From NCBI RefSeq assembly GCF_904849725.1, contig NC_058520.1, forward strand, positions 319,745,186 through 319,809,185: a stretch of DNA of 64,000 nt, given 5' to 3'. Below are positions 24,322-36,157 of the stretch, piece by piece. Origin of the DNA: Hordeum vulgare subsp. vulgare (taxonomy: Eukaryota; Streptophyta; Magnoliopsida; Poales; Poaceae). Under the pieces are notes generated by a model. The model did not search any database, was not told the origin of the DNA, and saw only the letters and a list, made by a program, of their open reading frames with translations. A program made the translations under genes and the position numbers. Each line of letters begins with the position of its first letter. Position 1 is the stretch's first letter.

Positions 24322-25808
24322 TGTTGGGGCATAGTTTATGCCTAAGTAATTTTGGTGATTGATGACAGTACCGCAAAGGACTAACCGTGTGTGTTAAGAT
24401 TTCAGATATCACACGTCAACGGCACAAGACGACTCGCCCCCTCTTTCATGGTACACAAGCACGGTGTACTCTATGATTCTCCTTATTTGTGTCATAGGAA
24501 AGCCGTACTATTAAAAGGGGAACCGTAATGGAAAGGTTTGGGTGGAATAAATCTTGCGCGCGCACACTTCACCTCCTTTCCCCCTTGCCGGCAACTTTGG
24601 AGTGGCTCCCGCCTTTGTGTTTCTCTCTTCTTTGCAAATGGTCCCTCAGCGATAGTACCGCTGGGCCTAGCGGTAATACCGCTAGCCCTAACGGTAGTAC
24701 CGCTAGCCTAGCGGTAATACCGCTGGAGTGCTAGCGGTAGTACCGCTGCAGCCAGTGGCAGTACCATTAGCTGGAGGTAGTACCGCCCCTGGTCAGCGAT
24801 AGTACCGCTCCAGGAGCTTAGTACCGCCTTCCTAGCGGTTGTACTTGGACGGACCTTTTTGCGAAGACTTTCTTGGCGGTGGTAGTGCTTATGCACTACC
24901 ATGGGCCCAGCAGTAGTACCGCTGCAGCTAGCGGTAGTACCGTTGCAGCCAGGAGTAGTACCGCTGGAGTGCCAGCGGTAATACCGCTGCATCCAGCGGT
25001 AGTACCGCTAGGCACGGGCTATGAGTGGGAAAACGGTTGGATTCCCCCCCCCCCACTATATAAGGGGTTCTTCTAGCTGTGGAACCTTATCTCTTATCCT
25101 CCCAAGCTCCATCGTTGCTCCCTAAACTCAAAAGTTCCCGATCTCTCTCCCTAGCCAATTAAACTTGTTGATTCTTTAGGGATTGGTTGAGAAGGCCTAG
25201 ATCTACACTTCCACCAAGAGAAAAGTTGATTCCCCCACCAAGCCCTTGCGGATCTTGTTACTCTTGGGTGTTTGAGCATCCTAGACGGTTGAGGTCACCT
25301 CGAAGCCACATTCCATTGTGGTGAAGCTTCGTGGTCTTGTTGGTAAGGCCTAGATCTACACTTCCACCAAGAGAAAAATTGATTCCCCCAACAATCCCTT
25401 GCGGATCTTGTTACTCTTGGGTGTTTGAGCATCCTAGACGGTTGAGGTCACCTCGAAGCCACATTCCATTATGGTGAAGCTTCGTGGTATTGTTGGGAGC
25501 CTCCAAGCTTTGTATGGAGTTTTCCCCAACCTCGTTTGTATAGGTTCGGTCACCGCCTTCGAGGGCACCTATAGTGGAATCATGGTACCTTGCATCGTGC
25601 GAGGGCGTGAGGAGAATACGGTGGCCTTAGTGGCTTATTGGGGAGCACTGTGCCTCCACACCGCTCCAACGGAGACGTACTTCCTGTCAAAGGGAAGGAA
25701 CTTCGGTAACACATCCTCATCTTCATTGGTTCCACTTGTGGTTATCTCTAACCTTTACTTTGTGAATGCTTATGTCGTTGTCTATCTATTACAAGTCTTA
25801 GTAGCTCT
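24322..25808 (+). repeat. 5' LTR of element C, copy 2 (inside the duplication)
   Basis: Same as 18281-19766, including the missing inner end and the 153 bp repeat (25192-25497), with one extra C in the run before the TATA box. It is an internal promoter-bearing LTR that could drive the downstream full pol, if active. Confidence 0.88.
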
Positions 25809-26775
25809 TAACCCTGTTGGTCCTCCTCCTAAGCTTGTGAAAGGTGACTTTGCTAACTGGGTATTTTCTATTAAGTCTCGTTTGAATCACAGCTCAACAA
25901 ATTTGTGGAGAATCATCGAGCAAGGATATTATCCCCATGATCCAAGCAACCTCACTCCAAGAGAAGATGCAGACAATTAATACAATCACTCCGCTTTGTT
26001 TATTCTCTAGCCCGCAGTGCCACCTGAAGATCTTCCTCACTTGCGTCCCTTCACTTTGGCCAAGGATTGTTGGGAGCATATTATGGTGTTGTACAAGGGA
26101 AGCTCAAGCATTCAACGATCCAACTATGAAGTGATACTTGATTAGGCCGATGAGTTTGTGATGAAGGAAGACGAGGACCCTCGTGATCTCAATCGGAGGG
26201 TGACTGCTATTGCTGTGGCACTCAAAGATCATGGGAGCAAGGATGTGGATGATACATGGGTCAAGCGCAAGTTTCTCAAAGCCATCATGCCTTTCAACAA
26301 AGCCATGTCATCTGTCATTCGTCAGCGACCAGACTTCCACTCCTTGTCTTCCAGTGAGGCGTTGGATGAATTTATTGCAATGTCAATCATGAACGAAGCA
26401 ACTGACAATGCACTTGCTCGTGTTCGCTCAAAGACAACTTCACCCAACCTTGCGTTAAAAGCAAAAGAAATGTTTGAAGAAGAAGAAGAGGATGAGGAAG
26501 AGGAGAGCTGCCCTGAAGACACAAAGTATGCCTATCATGAGCACATGGCTCTTGCGTCAAGGCAATTCTGGGGCAACAAGAGGAACTCAAGACCCACCTT
26601 CACCAAGAACAACTCGAGTGGGTTCAAACCCAAGAAACGAGTGATGACATGTTATAACTGTGGTAATGTGAGCCACTTAGTCGCCGAATGTCCCTGTGAG
26701 AAAAGGAAGACAACGGGGGCAAGCTCATTCCCGAAGACAAAACCAAATCATTTCCAATCAAGAACAACTTTGTGA
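25809..26775 (+). pseudogene. gag: Gag of element C, copy 2
   Basis: Identical in translation to 19767-20733, with the same three in-frame stops and the same loss of the natural start. The zinc knuckle lies near 26649-26692. Confidence 0.83.
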
Positions 26776-28018
26776 ATAAACCCCACCCAAAAGGGATGGT
26801 GGCCCTTGAAGAGTACCCTTCCGATGATGATGATGATGATGATACAGTGGCAACGACAACTGTTGCTATTGCCACTACCTCTCCCCAGAAGGTCTCTCTC
26901 TTCAACGCCCCCAACGAGAGTCACATCACCAAGTGCCTCATGGCAAAAGGTATCAATTAGCTAACCCCCATCATTAAGACCAACATCGCTACTGCTCCTT
27001 GATTGTTAAATTTTGTTGATGATAGTGATGTTGGGGAACTTAATGAGCATGATCTTGACAAGTTTCTGTGCACTATTAAGGGAGAATCCAAGAAGCACTT
27101 TGTTGCTCTCTTGGAACAACTGGGTGAGGCCAATGACCTCATTGAGTCTCATGAGGAGACCATCTCCGAGCTTCAGGGACACAGTCGTGACTATGCCGAT
27201 GAAATTGCTGAATTATCTATTGGTCTAGAAAAGGAGCGCACTCTTCGTTTGGCTCTTGAGGAGTCATATAACGATGACCGCACTAAAATGCAAAAGAAAC
27301 TAGATCATGATACTATTCTTACTCGTATGCTTAAGTCTGAGATGTATGCTCTTGGGGTTGGCCATGATAGACTCAAAAGTTTGACACACTTGACAAGGCC
27401 CACAAGGTCTTGAAAGGTGTTCATTTCTCTTTGAAAGAGTCTCATGATCAACTCCAAGCAAAGCTTACCAAGGAGATCTCTACTTGTCCTCCCTTTGTGT
27501 TAATTGATAATGCTTGTGCAACTAATCCCTGTTGTGAGCATGTACATCTTGTGGAGGAAAATGCCAAGTTAAAGGAGAAACTTGAGAAGGGCCTTGTGGC
27601 ATGCATACAAGGTGAGAAGAGCCTGAACGACCTCTTGAGCACTCAAAAAGGTGTTGTAGGAAAGGAGGGACTTGGACTTACCTCCATGTCAAAAAGTAAA
27701 AGGAGGAACAGGAACAAACGATCTCCTACCCTCATGGACATCTTTGTCAAAGAGGGTGAGGGGAATCAGGAGGTGAACAGGAACAAGGTGGACGATGGAA
27801 ACGTCAAGAAGGGCAAAACCATTCCTACTAACACAGCCGACAAACTCAATTCTTCTTATGTCTTATATCGTGCTAGTGATGGGCATGTTTATGCCAGATT
27901 TGTTGGTTCCTACTATGAGTATATTGAATGGGCTATCTGGGTTCCTAAGACCCTTGTCTCTAACATGAAAGGACCCATTAAAAATGGGTACCTAAAACCA
28001 AGCCTTGATCTACTATAG
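26769..28018 (+). pseudogene. Coiled-coil gag tail of element C, copy 2
   Basis: Identical in translation to 20727-21976, with the same two frame changes and the terminal TAG (28016-28018) before protease. Confidence 0.72.
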
Positions 28019-31000
28019 GAGTTTGCTTCCGGTGGGGTGTCATGGTTGCTCGATAGTGGAGCAACAAATCATATGACCGGAAGCAAGGACTTAGTGGTGG
28101 ATGTGCATCCTTCTCCATCTATGTCCACCCAAGTCCAATTCTCCTATGCGTCCTCGTCAAAGGTATTGGGATTTGGTAAGGTGGTCGTCTCTCAAGAGTT
28201 ATCTATTGAGAAGGTCATGCTTGTTGAGTCACTTGCCTACAATTTACTTTCGGTTCGTCAACTTGCAATTATGGGTTTTTCCACATTCTTTAATCTTGAT
28301 ATTGTGGTCCTCCTATGGAGCAAGACTCTTAAAGTAGCCTATGTTGGATATGTCGAAAATGGTCTTTATGTGGTGAACTTCTCAAAGCGACCCACTAAGA
28401 CCGCGACGTGTTTAATGGCTAAAGTTGATGTGGGTTGGCTTTGGCATCGCCGATTAGCTCATGTCAATATGAGATATTTGCAAAGTATTCTAACAGGGGA
28501 CCATATTCGTGGACTAACAAATGTGAGTTTTGCTAAAGATCATGCTTGCAGTGCCTGCATTGAAGAAAAGATTCATGAAACTGCTCATCGTCCATTGGAG
28601 CTCCTCCATATGGATCTGTTTGGCCCTCCATCATTTGATAGTCTTGGAGGCAGAAAGTACTGCTTGGTGATTGTTGATGACTACTCAAGATACACCTGGG
28701 TATATTTCTTCAAAAGGAAGAGTGAAACTCAACAAACTATCATCAACTTTGCTAATGAAGCTCAACGTCAACATGAAGCAAAGATCTTGATGATTAGAAG
28801 TGACAACGGCACCGAGTTCAAGAACTACACCTTGGATGAGTTTCTAGGTGATGAGGGAATAAAACATCAATATTCAGCACCATATAACCCTCAACAAAAC
28901 GGTCTGGTAGAAAAGAAGAACCGGACCTTGATAGACACTGCAAGAACAATGATGGCGGAATTCAAATCTCCATACAGCTTTTGGGCAAAGGCCATCAACA
29001 CAGCATGTCATCCATCCAATCGGCTCTATATCCGCAAAGGCTTGAACAAGACTCCATATGAGATTCTAACTCGAAACAAACCCAATCTCAAGTACTTCCG
29101 GGTATTCGGTTGTAAGTGTTTCATTCTCAAGAAAGGTGCACGTTTAGCTAAATTTGATTCTAGAGCACATGAGGGCATCTTTGTTGGTTATGCTACAAAC
29201 TCTCATGCTAACCGTGTCCTCAACAAGTCTACCGGACTCATTGAGGAGACGTGTAACATGGAGTTTGATGAAAATAATGGCTCCCAAGTGGAGCAAAGTG
29301 GTCTTTGTGATGTAGGTGATGAAATTCCTCCCCAAGCCATAAGAAGAATGGGGATTGGTCAAATACTCCCAATTGAGGAACCCCTTGTGGCCGAAGGAGA
29401 AGGACAATGCTCTACTCAAATGGAGCCATCACCTCCACAAGCCCCACACACTTGCGATGAACAAAGAGAAGACTCTCAACAAAACGAACAAGCTCAAGGT
29501 CAAGATAAATTGCCCAACAATGATGATGTGTCCCATGATATTCAAGCACTCACCCAAGGCTCCAAACCTGCTCATGATCAAGATCAAGTGCAACCACGAG
29601 ATCTAGACCAAGTAGAAGCACAAGATCAAGATCAAGAGCAACCACAAATACAAGAACAAACAAGTGAACCTGCTCAAGTCGAAAGTCAAGATGATCAGGA
29701 TACTGTCTCACAATTCCCTTCTGCAACACCAACAGCCGGTGCCAAGGGAGGCTCAAGACGCAAGGGCAAGCAAAGTAAACAAGTCGATGCTCCCCATTTA
29801 TCCAATGAAGAGCTCTTGGAGCGTCGAGCAGTCAAGATTGCGAACAAGCTGAGAGTCAAGTCACATCTTATGAAGAATGTACTTGGCAGTTTAAAAAGGC
29901 GACTATCCACCTGTCAACAGATTTCGAATTATTGTGAGCATCACGCGTTTGTTTCGTATTGTGAACCTCAACAGGTACAGGAAGCGCTCGATGATGAGGA
30001 TTGGCTTATGGCCATGCATGAAGAACTTTACAACTTCGAGCATAACCAAGTCTGGGATTTAGTGCCAAGGCCAACGGAGGAACATAATGTCATCGGGACC
30101 AAATGGATATTCAAGAACAAGCAAGATGCCAATGGTATTGTGATTCGAAACAAGGCAAGACTGGTGGCTCAAGGCTACTCCCAAGTCGAGGGTATCGACT
30201 ACGGTGAAACCTTTGCCCCTGTTGCTCGTCTAGAATCTATTCGCATGTTGCTTGCATTTGCTTCTCTTCAGATCTTGAAATTACAACAAATGGATGTGAA
30301 AAGTGCCTTTCTTAATGGTCCTTTAAATGAGTTGGTCTATGTCAAACAACCCCCTGGATTCGAACATCCCAAGCTCCCCAATCATGTGTACAAACTTAAT
30401 AAGGCACTCTATGGTCTTAAACAAGCCCCACGTGCGTGGTATGAGTATCTTACTGAGTTGTTAATAGATCGTGGGTTTGAAATTGGGAAGATAGATCCCA
30501 CTCTTTTTACTAAGAGGGTTAAAGGGGATTTTTTCATATGCCAACTATATGTTGATGATATTATCTTTGGCTCTCCTAACATTTCCTTCAATGAAGAATT
30601 TGCTGCACCAGAAATTTGAGATGTCCATGATGGCAGATTTGAAGTTCTTCCTCGGGTTCGAGATTAAACAAGGCCTGGAAGGGACCATCATCAAGCAAGA
30701 CAAGTACACTCAAGACATGCTCAAACGGTTCGAGGTTGAAGATGTCAAGCCGGTCAAGTTCCCCATGCCAACAAGATGCAAGCTTGACAGTGATCCCAAT
30801 CGTAAAGGAGTGGATCAAAAGGTATATCGCTCCATGATTGGATCCCTCCTTTACCTTTGCGCATCTAGACCAGATATTATGTTGAGTGTAGGGATATGTG
30901 CACGGTTTCAATCCACACCAAAAGAAAGTCATTATATGGCTGTTAAGCGAATCCTTCGATATTTGGCTCATACCCCAAACTTTGGCCTATGGTATCCCAA

Positions 31001-31445
31001 AGGAGCAAACTTCAACCTAGTAGGCTATTCTGACTAAGATTGGGCAGGATATTGTGTGGAGAGGAAGTCAACTTCTGGAGGATGCCAATTCCTTGGTCGC
31101 TCACTGGTAAGTTGGTCTTCAAAGAAGCAGAATTGTCTCTCTATCATCCACCAAAGCTGAGTATGTGGCAGCTGCAAGTTGTTGTGCACAATTGCTATGG
31201 ATGAGGCAAACTTTAAAGGATTACGGTGTCACTTGTGACAAAGTGCCTCTTCTATGTGACAATCAAAGTGCTATCAAGATTTCCCTCAACCCTATGCAAC
31301 ATAGCAAAACCAAGCATATTGATATTCGCCATCACTTCATTCGTGAACATATCAAGCTAGGTGATATTGAGGTTCACTTCATTCACACTGAAGAGCAACT
31401 TGCAAATATTTTCACTAAGCCCCTAGATGAAGCTAAATATCATTG
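28019..31445 (+). pseudogene. pol: Protease, integrase, RT and RNase H of element C, copy 2 (full length)
   Basis: The protease and integrase part equals copy 1. Here RT continues: [36 protein letters not shown] and the catalytic YVDD in [12 protein letters not shown] frameshift near 30600 moves the reading to the frame of 30549-31037 (MADLKFFLGFEIKQ, YRSMIGSLLYLCASRPDI). TAA follows YSD at about 31036 and another one-base shift lies near 31145; RNase H then runs through EYVAAASCCAQLLWM, CDNQSAIKIS and KHIDIRHHFIREHI to LANIFTKPLDEAKYH. Integrase-before-RT order is that of Ty1/copia. Inactive because of two frameshifts and the stop. Confidence 0.88.
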
Positions 31446-31555
31446 ATTCAAATATCATTTTCACTAAGCCCCTAGATGCAGATATTTTCACTAAGTCCAC
31501 TGAAGAGCAACTTCCGGGAGTTAAGGCATGAGCTAAATATCATTGATTCAAGTAC
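31411..31555 (+). repeat. Scrambled local repeats at the end of pol in element C
   Basis: The phrase TTTTCACTAAGCCCCTAGATG occurs near 31412 and 31459 and in shortened form near 31487. AGCTAAATATCATTGATTCAA occurs near 31432 and 31531. Copies of the last pol codons have been duplicated out of order, as in template switching. Confidence 0.65.
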
Positions 31556-32205
31556 TGTGGAATGAAGCTAGGCACGTTGCACCTTACTATGCATTCTATC
31601 TTGTTCTAGATGTAGGCATGGACATATGGGGAGTGTTGTTCTCTCAGTAAATCTTCCTCCCCCCATTATGCATAAATAGATCTAGTCTTTCACTTTAGCC
31701 ATTGCCAAATGGTACTTGTGCTTAAAAGACGAGTGTTCGTCATGAACCCAAGGATAATTCTTCGCAGTGTCATACCTTTGTCTCAAACATAGGTGGCTTC
31801 GGCCACCGCCCCCCCCCCCCACCTTTCTCTCATATGGAAGAAAGGATACAAAATGACAAGTCAGTATGTCTTGCTGGTGCTATCTTCTTATTTTCACTAA
31901 CTTGTCATTTGCCCACATCCTTCTCATCTCCTAGGTCCCATTGTGACATTTGCATCGGTACTACCGCCAGGGGTAGCGGTACTACCGCCAGGACCCCAGC
32001 GGTACTACCGCCAGGGATAGCGGTACTACCGCCAGGACCCCAATCTAGCATGACCTAACTAGGACTTTTTAGGGCTGTCTTGAGGGGCAGCGGTACTACC
32101 GCCAGGGGGAGCGGTACTACCGCTGCAACCAGCGGTACTACCGCCAGGTAGCGGTACTTCCACCAGGACCACAACGGTACTACCGCTGGCCCATACCCCT
32201 TGGGC
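31556..32205 (+). promoter_or_regulatory. Putative promoter region of the 3' gene of element C
   Basis: Non-coding stretch between pol and the extra gene. It includes a C run at 31810 and an array of GCGGTACTACCGCC units (31967-32190), the reverse complement of the LTR units, ending just upstream of a TATA box. This layout copies that of the LTR promoter of C (palindrome array, pyrimidine run, TATA). Promoter function is inference. Confidence 0.5.
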
Positions 32206-32213
32206 TATATAAA
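32206..32213 (+). promoter_or_regulatory. TATA box TATATAAA upstream of the 3' gene of element C
   Basis: TATATAAA in GGGCTATATAAAGGAGG, followed by a pyrimidine-rich stretch suitable for a plant transcription start about 30 bp downstream. It lies 156 bp before the ATG at 32369. Confidence 0.6.
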
Positions 32214-32368
32214 GGAGGGGGAGCCCGTTTTTCCTGCCTCTTTCTTCTTCCTCGTGGTTCCTCCCTCCCCAACCTCGAACTCCCCCTATTTGGATCTCTA
32301 TCCATGGAGCCCCTTCTCTCCGTTGAGTTGGAGGGTTTGCTCCACTTCTCCTTCCTCCTCCAAGTGCC

Positions 32369-34406
32369 ATGGACCCCGGTAGAGCTCCTCCCTTTCTTCT
32401 CTTGGTTGATGTTTTCTTGTTCTAAGGTTAGGAGCATTGGTGGTTTGGATCCATGTCTTTGATATTATGCTTTGTTCTTGGATGACATGAAGGAGATATT
32501 CGAGGGGAGTGTAGGTCCTATGAATCTTTGCTTTTATAATGCCATGCCCTAGGATTTTCATGTTTTAGATCAAGTTCTTCTTCTATTTTTGGATTAGATC
32601 TAAAACTTGCATTCTCTTGACTAAGCATGTCCTTATTTAGATGGTACTTGTGATCCTCATGTGGTTAGGGCTGTGGTGGAGTTCTTAGTGATTATACACA
32701 GCCCATGGCCCTCGTAAATTCCATGTAGCCATCTCTATGGGTTCTTTTCATATTCAGATCTGAAAATCACACCCAAGCGGTACTACCGCCACGGGTAGCG
32801 GTACTACCGCCAGGACCCCAGCGGTACTACCGCCAGGGGTAGCGGTACTACCGCCAAGACCGCAGCGGTACTACCGCCACGGGTAGCGGTACTACCGCGA
32901 GGAGGATACTCTGTTTCTTATTTTTCATTTTCTTGGCAATGTGTGTTTACTTTTATGCCTCTTCTTGTTCTTTGCCTTGACTCCTTCTGTCGCTCTTTTT
33001 CGGTGTGTGTTTTGTGTCACAGGTGGTGCTCGCCACTCGAACCCCCCACGGGACACATAGTCAAAGCATTATCGCAATCCAGAGGCTCCAGAGGGCTCCG
33101 CCACATCACGTCTGCAACCCAAAAAGAAGGCCTTCAAGAAGGCCGCTCACAAGGACAAGGGGGTCAACGCTCGCACCATGCCCCCTAAGGATTTTCTGCG
33201 GCTCCGCAACAGAAATCACAATCTCCAAGAGAGGGCTGTGATCAGGAATGTCGAGCATGTTTGGGCAATGGATCACTGCAAGATCTATCGTGACATCATC
33301 AAGCATTTCAAGAAGAGTTTTGTTCCAATTCAGTGGATTGACTTGGCACACCTTCAGTGGAACCTGGATTACTTTGGTGACGCTCTCTCTCTGATTGACA
33401 AGCTGGGCATTAAGGAGATCATCTCCTTCAAGAAAGACTTTGATCCAAATGTTGTTGCCCAGTTCTATGTCACGGTTCACTTCTCGCCTTATGACGAGCG
33501 CTCCCTGGTTTGGATGACTGGGACTCAGAAGATGACAGGTTCCTGCTGTCAATTCATGGCCTTTCTCAAGGTTGATTTTCAGGGACTGACACTCCACTTG
33601 GGTCGCGTCCTCATGCTGCGGCTCCCACTGGTAGGGCCTCCGCCAAGGACAGGTTGCATTAACTCTATGTGAAGAAAGGTGTGCTCCCCAGGCATCTGGA
33701 TATCATGCATCGGATCTTCCGCAACACCCTCTTTCCTTGCATTGACAACTTCGACGAGGTACACGGCTCTCTGGCTGAGATGCTTCTGCTTTGTGAGGAG
33801 GCTATGAATAAGGAGTCCGCCCCTCTCGATATTTTTGATGTGATGTTCACTAAGCTCTAGAACTGCATCATGATGCGCAATGTTCCCATCTACGGGCCCT
33901 ACTTGTTTGCTTATATCCGTCAGAAGTGGCAAGACACCTATCCGCTTGAGGAGTTCCACATTCAGGCTGACTACTTTGTGCACGATCCTATCAAGCTCCG
34001 CATCAAGGACAAATGGGCCAACCCATCAACTTCATCTCAGCACATGGACACTGGCACGGAGACTGCTGCTGACAGAGGAACCGCTTCTCAATCCCGCTCT
34101 TCTGCCATGCCATCTTGGGCCATGAAACTGAAGGATAAGATGAAGACTCTCTTCTGTATGCAGGCTAAGGGACAGTATCAGACGCACGTGGCCCAGAAAG
34201 AGAACCTTCAGAGGCACAAGTGTGTCCTGAGGACACTTGACGTTGACATCTCCAACGGATCAGACGACGACATCACTCCAGAGTCTGCCTGGATGCGGGC
34301 TCAAGGTTACAAGTGGTCAGATGCAGAGGAGGAGGAGGAGAATGAAGAGGAGCAGGACGATCCGGATGCTACGGACGAGTCTGGGGATGATGAGGATGAG
34401 GAGTGA
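32369..34406 (+). pseudogene. Extra 3' (envelope-like position) gene of element C, apparently with one intron
   Basis: Exon 1 is inferred to be ATG plus seven bases (32369-32378, context TGCCATGGA). A GT at 32379 and the acceptor TTTGTGTCACAG ending at 33022 bound a 644 bp intron. Joining them keeps one frame into exon 2 (33023 onward): a short Pro-rich start, a Lys-rich segment (KKKAFKKAAHKDK), then RNRNHNLQERAV, FDPNVVAQFYVTVHFSPYDE and SLVWMTG. A frameshift near 33590 moves to the frame of 33669-34406, which has a TAG at 33858. The protein ends in a strongly acidic tail; another TAG lies near 33059. The middle resembles the grass putative plant transposon protein family. I see no signal peptide or membrane helix, so an envelope role is unlikely. 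Function unknown. Confidence 0.6.
32379..33022 (+). other. Predicted intron of the 3' gene of element C
   Basis: GTAGAG at the 5' side and a T-rich tract with CACAG at the 3' side. It contains a second array of GCGGTACTACCGCC units (32774-32903) and T-rich, plant-intron-like sequence. An alternative donor AAG/GTTAGG at 32426 would not keep the frame as neatly. Confidence 0.5.
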
Positions 34407-34449
34407 CCACCTGTGTCGTTAGGTGTGCCCCTTTTTGGTGTCTTGTGCC

Positions 34450-34461
34450 AAAGGGGGAGAT
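34450..34461 (+). other. Upstream copy of the polypurine tract in element C
   Basis: AAAGGGGGAGAT, 44 bp after the stop of the 3' gene and 245 bp before the true tract. It is preceded by CTTGTGCC, as is the upstream tract copy of element D. Confidence 0.55.
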
Positions 34462-34705
34462 AGTCTAGGAGCTGGATTTGATTTGAGAGTTGAACTTTGC
34501 TTAGCTTTGCTTATCTTTCGTGTTTGCTTCGAACTTGGTTTGCTTCTATTTTGCCATCTTTGCTTTGTGTGACGTGAGACATGAACTAGTGTGAGATTTA
34601 TTTCCATCATATGCTGTGAGTCATATGCTCCTTATTTTCATATATCTCTACCTTTTTGTTCACATGTTATTCATTGTGCAAATCCGGTATTGTCATCAGT
34701 CCACC

Positions 34706-34719
34706 AAAAAGGGGGAGAT
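34706..34719 (+). other. Polypurine tract of element C
   Basis: AAAAAGGGGGAGAT directly before the 3' LTR start TGTTGGGG at 34720. Confidence 0.85.
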
Positions 34720-36152
34720 TGTTGGGGCATAGTTTATGCCTAAGTAATTTTGGTGATTGATGACACTACCGCAAAGGACTAACCGTGTGTGTTAACATTT
34801 CAGATAACGCACGTCAACGGCACAAGACGACTCGCCCCCTCTTTCATGGAACAGAAGCACGGTGTACTCTACGATTCTACTTATTTGAGTCATAGGAAAG
34901 CCGTACTATTAAGAGGGGAACCGTAGTGCAAAAGTTTGGGTGGAATAAATCTTGCACGCGCACACTTCACCTCCTTTCCCCCTTGCCGGCAACTTTGGAG
35001 TGGCTCCCGCCTTTGTGTTTCTCTCTTCTTTGCAAATGGTCCCTCAGCGGTAGTACCGCTGGCCCTAGCGGTAGTACCGCTAGCCCTAGCGGTAGTACCG
35101 CTGGAGTGCTAGCGGTAGTACCGCTGCAGCCAGCGGTAGTACCGCTAGCTGGCGGTAGTAACACCCCTGGTCAGCGGTAGTACCGCTCCAGGAGCTTAGT
35201 ACCGCCTTCCTAGCGGTTGTACTTGGATGGACCTTTTTGCGAAGACTTTCTTGGCGGTGGTACTTCTTATGCACTACCATGGGCCCAGCGGTAGTACCGT
35301 TGCAGCCAGAGGTAGTACCGCTCGAGTGTCATCGGTAGTACCGCTGCAGCCAGCGGTAGTACCGCTCGAGTGCCAGCGGTAGTACCGCTAGGCACGGGCT
35401 GTGAGTGGGAAAACGGTTGGATTCCCCCCCCCCGCACTATATAAGGGGTTCTTCTAGCTGTGGAACCTTATCTCTTATCCTCCCAAGCTCCATTGTTGCT
35501 CCCTAAGCTCAAAAGTGCACGATCTCTCTCCCTAGCAAATCAAACTTGTTGATTCTTTAGGGATTGATTGAGAAGGCCTAAATCTACACTTCCACCAAGA
35601 GAAAAGTTGATTCCCCCACCAATCCCTTGCGGATCTTGTTACTCTTGGGTGTTTGAGCATCCTAGACGGTTGAGGTCACTCGAGGCCACATTCCATTGTG
35701 GTGAAGCTTCGTGGTCTTGTTGGGAGCCTCCAAGCTTTGTGTGGAGTTTGCCCCAACCTCGTTTGTAAAGGTTCGGTCGCCGCCTTCAAGGTCACCTATA
35801 GTGGAATCACGGTACCTTGCATCATGCGAGGGCGTGAGGAGAATACGGTGGCCTTAGTGGCTTATTGGGGAGCATTGTGCCTCCACACCGCTCCAACGGA
35901 GACGTACTTCCTGTCAAAGGGAAGGAACTTCGGTAACACATCCTCGTCTTCATTGGTTCCACTTGTGGTTATCTCTAACCTTTACTTTGTGAATGCTTAT
36001 GTCGTTGTCTATCTCTTACTCGTCTTAGTAGCTCTCGTTGTTAGCTTCATTACGGTTCACCCCATTGTTATTTACCCTAACTTGCTAAGATCAATTAAAA
36101 CGTGGTCGTTGCCTATTCACCCCCCCTCTAGCCAACCATATCGATCCTTTCA
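34720..36152 (+). repeat. 3' LTR of element C
   Basis: TGTTGGGGCATAG to CTTTCA at 36152, 1433 bp. It holds the AGCGGTAGTACCGCT array (35044-35392) and a TATATAA box near 35440, and a single copy of the 153 bp unit. The first 120 bp differ from the 5' LTR at four positions. Confidence 0.85.
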
Positions 36153-36157
36153 CACGG
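36153..36157. repeat. Target-site duplication of element C, right copy (CACGG)
   Basis: CACGG after the terminal CA of C. The left copy is TACGG. Confidence 0.65.

Larger units (their letters stand above)
24191..30232 (+). repeat. 6.04 kb tandem duplication, copy 2
   Basis: Repeats 18150-24190. At the junction, pol (TCTAGAA) and the B-LTR flank (GAAACACTCCC) share only GAA, a 3 bp microhomology. After copy 2 the unique pol sequence continues at 30233 (GAATCTATTCGC). The first 131 bp (24191-24321) are B-LTR sequence trapped inside C. Confidence 0.92.
18281..36152 (+). mobile_element. SIRE/Maximus-like Ty1/copia element C with internal tandem duplication
   Basis: A plus-strand copia element inserted into the B LTR. 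Order: 5' LTR (inner end deleted), gag, long coiled-coil gag tail, protease, integrase, broken RT; then the duplicated LTR, gag, protease, integrase; then complete RT and RNase H; then an extra 3' gene (32369-34406), polypurine tract and 3' LTR. Integrase before RT proves copia order. The coiled-coil gag tail and extra 3' ORF suggest the SIRE lineage, and Maximus is the Triticeae family I would expect; the name is unverified. Without the duplication the element would be about 11.8 kb. Confidence 0.85.

Noticed and set aside
33178..34406. Label of the C 3' gene as a viral envelope
   Set aside because: No signal peptide, transmembrane segment or cysteine pattern; Lys-rich start and acidic tail fit a soluble, possibly nuclear protein.
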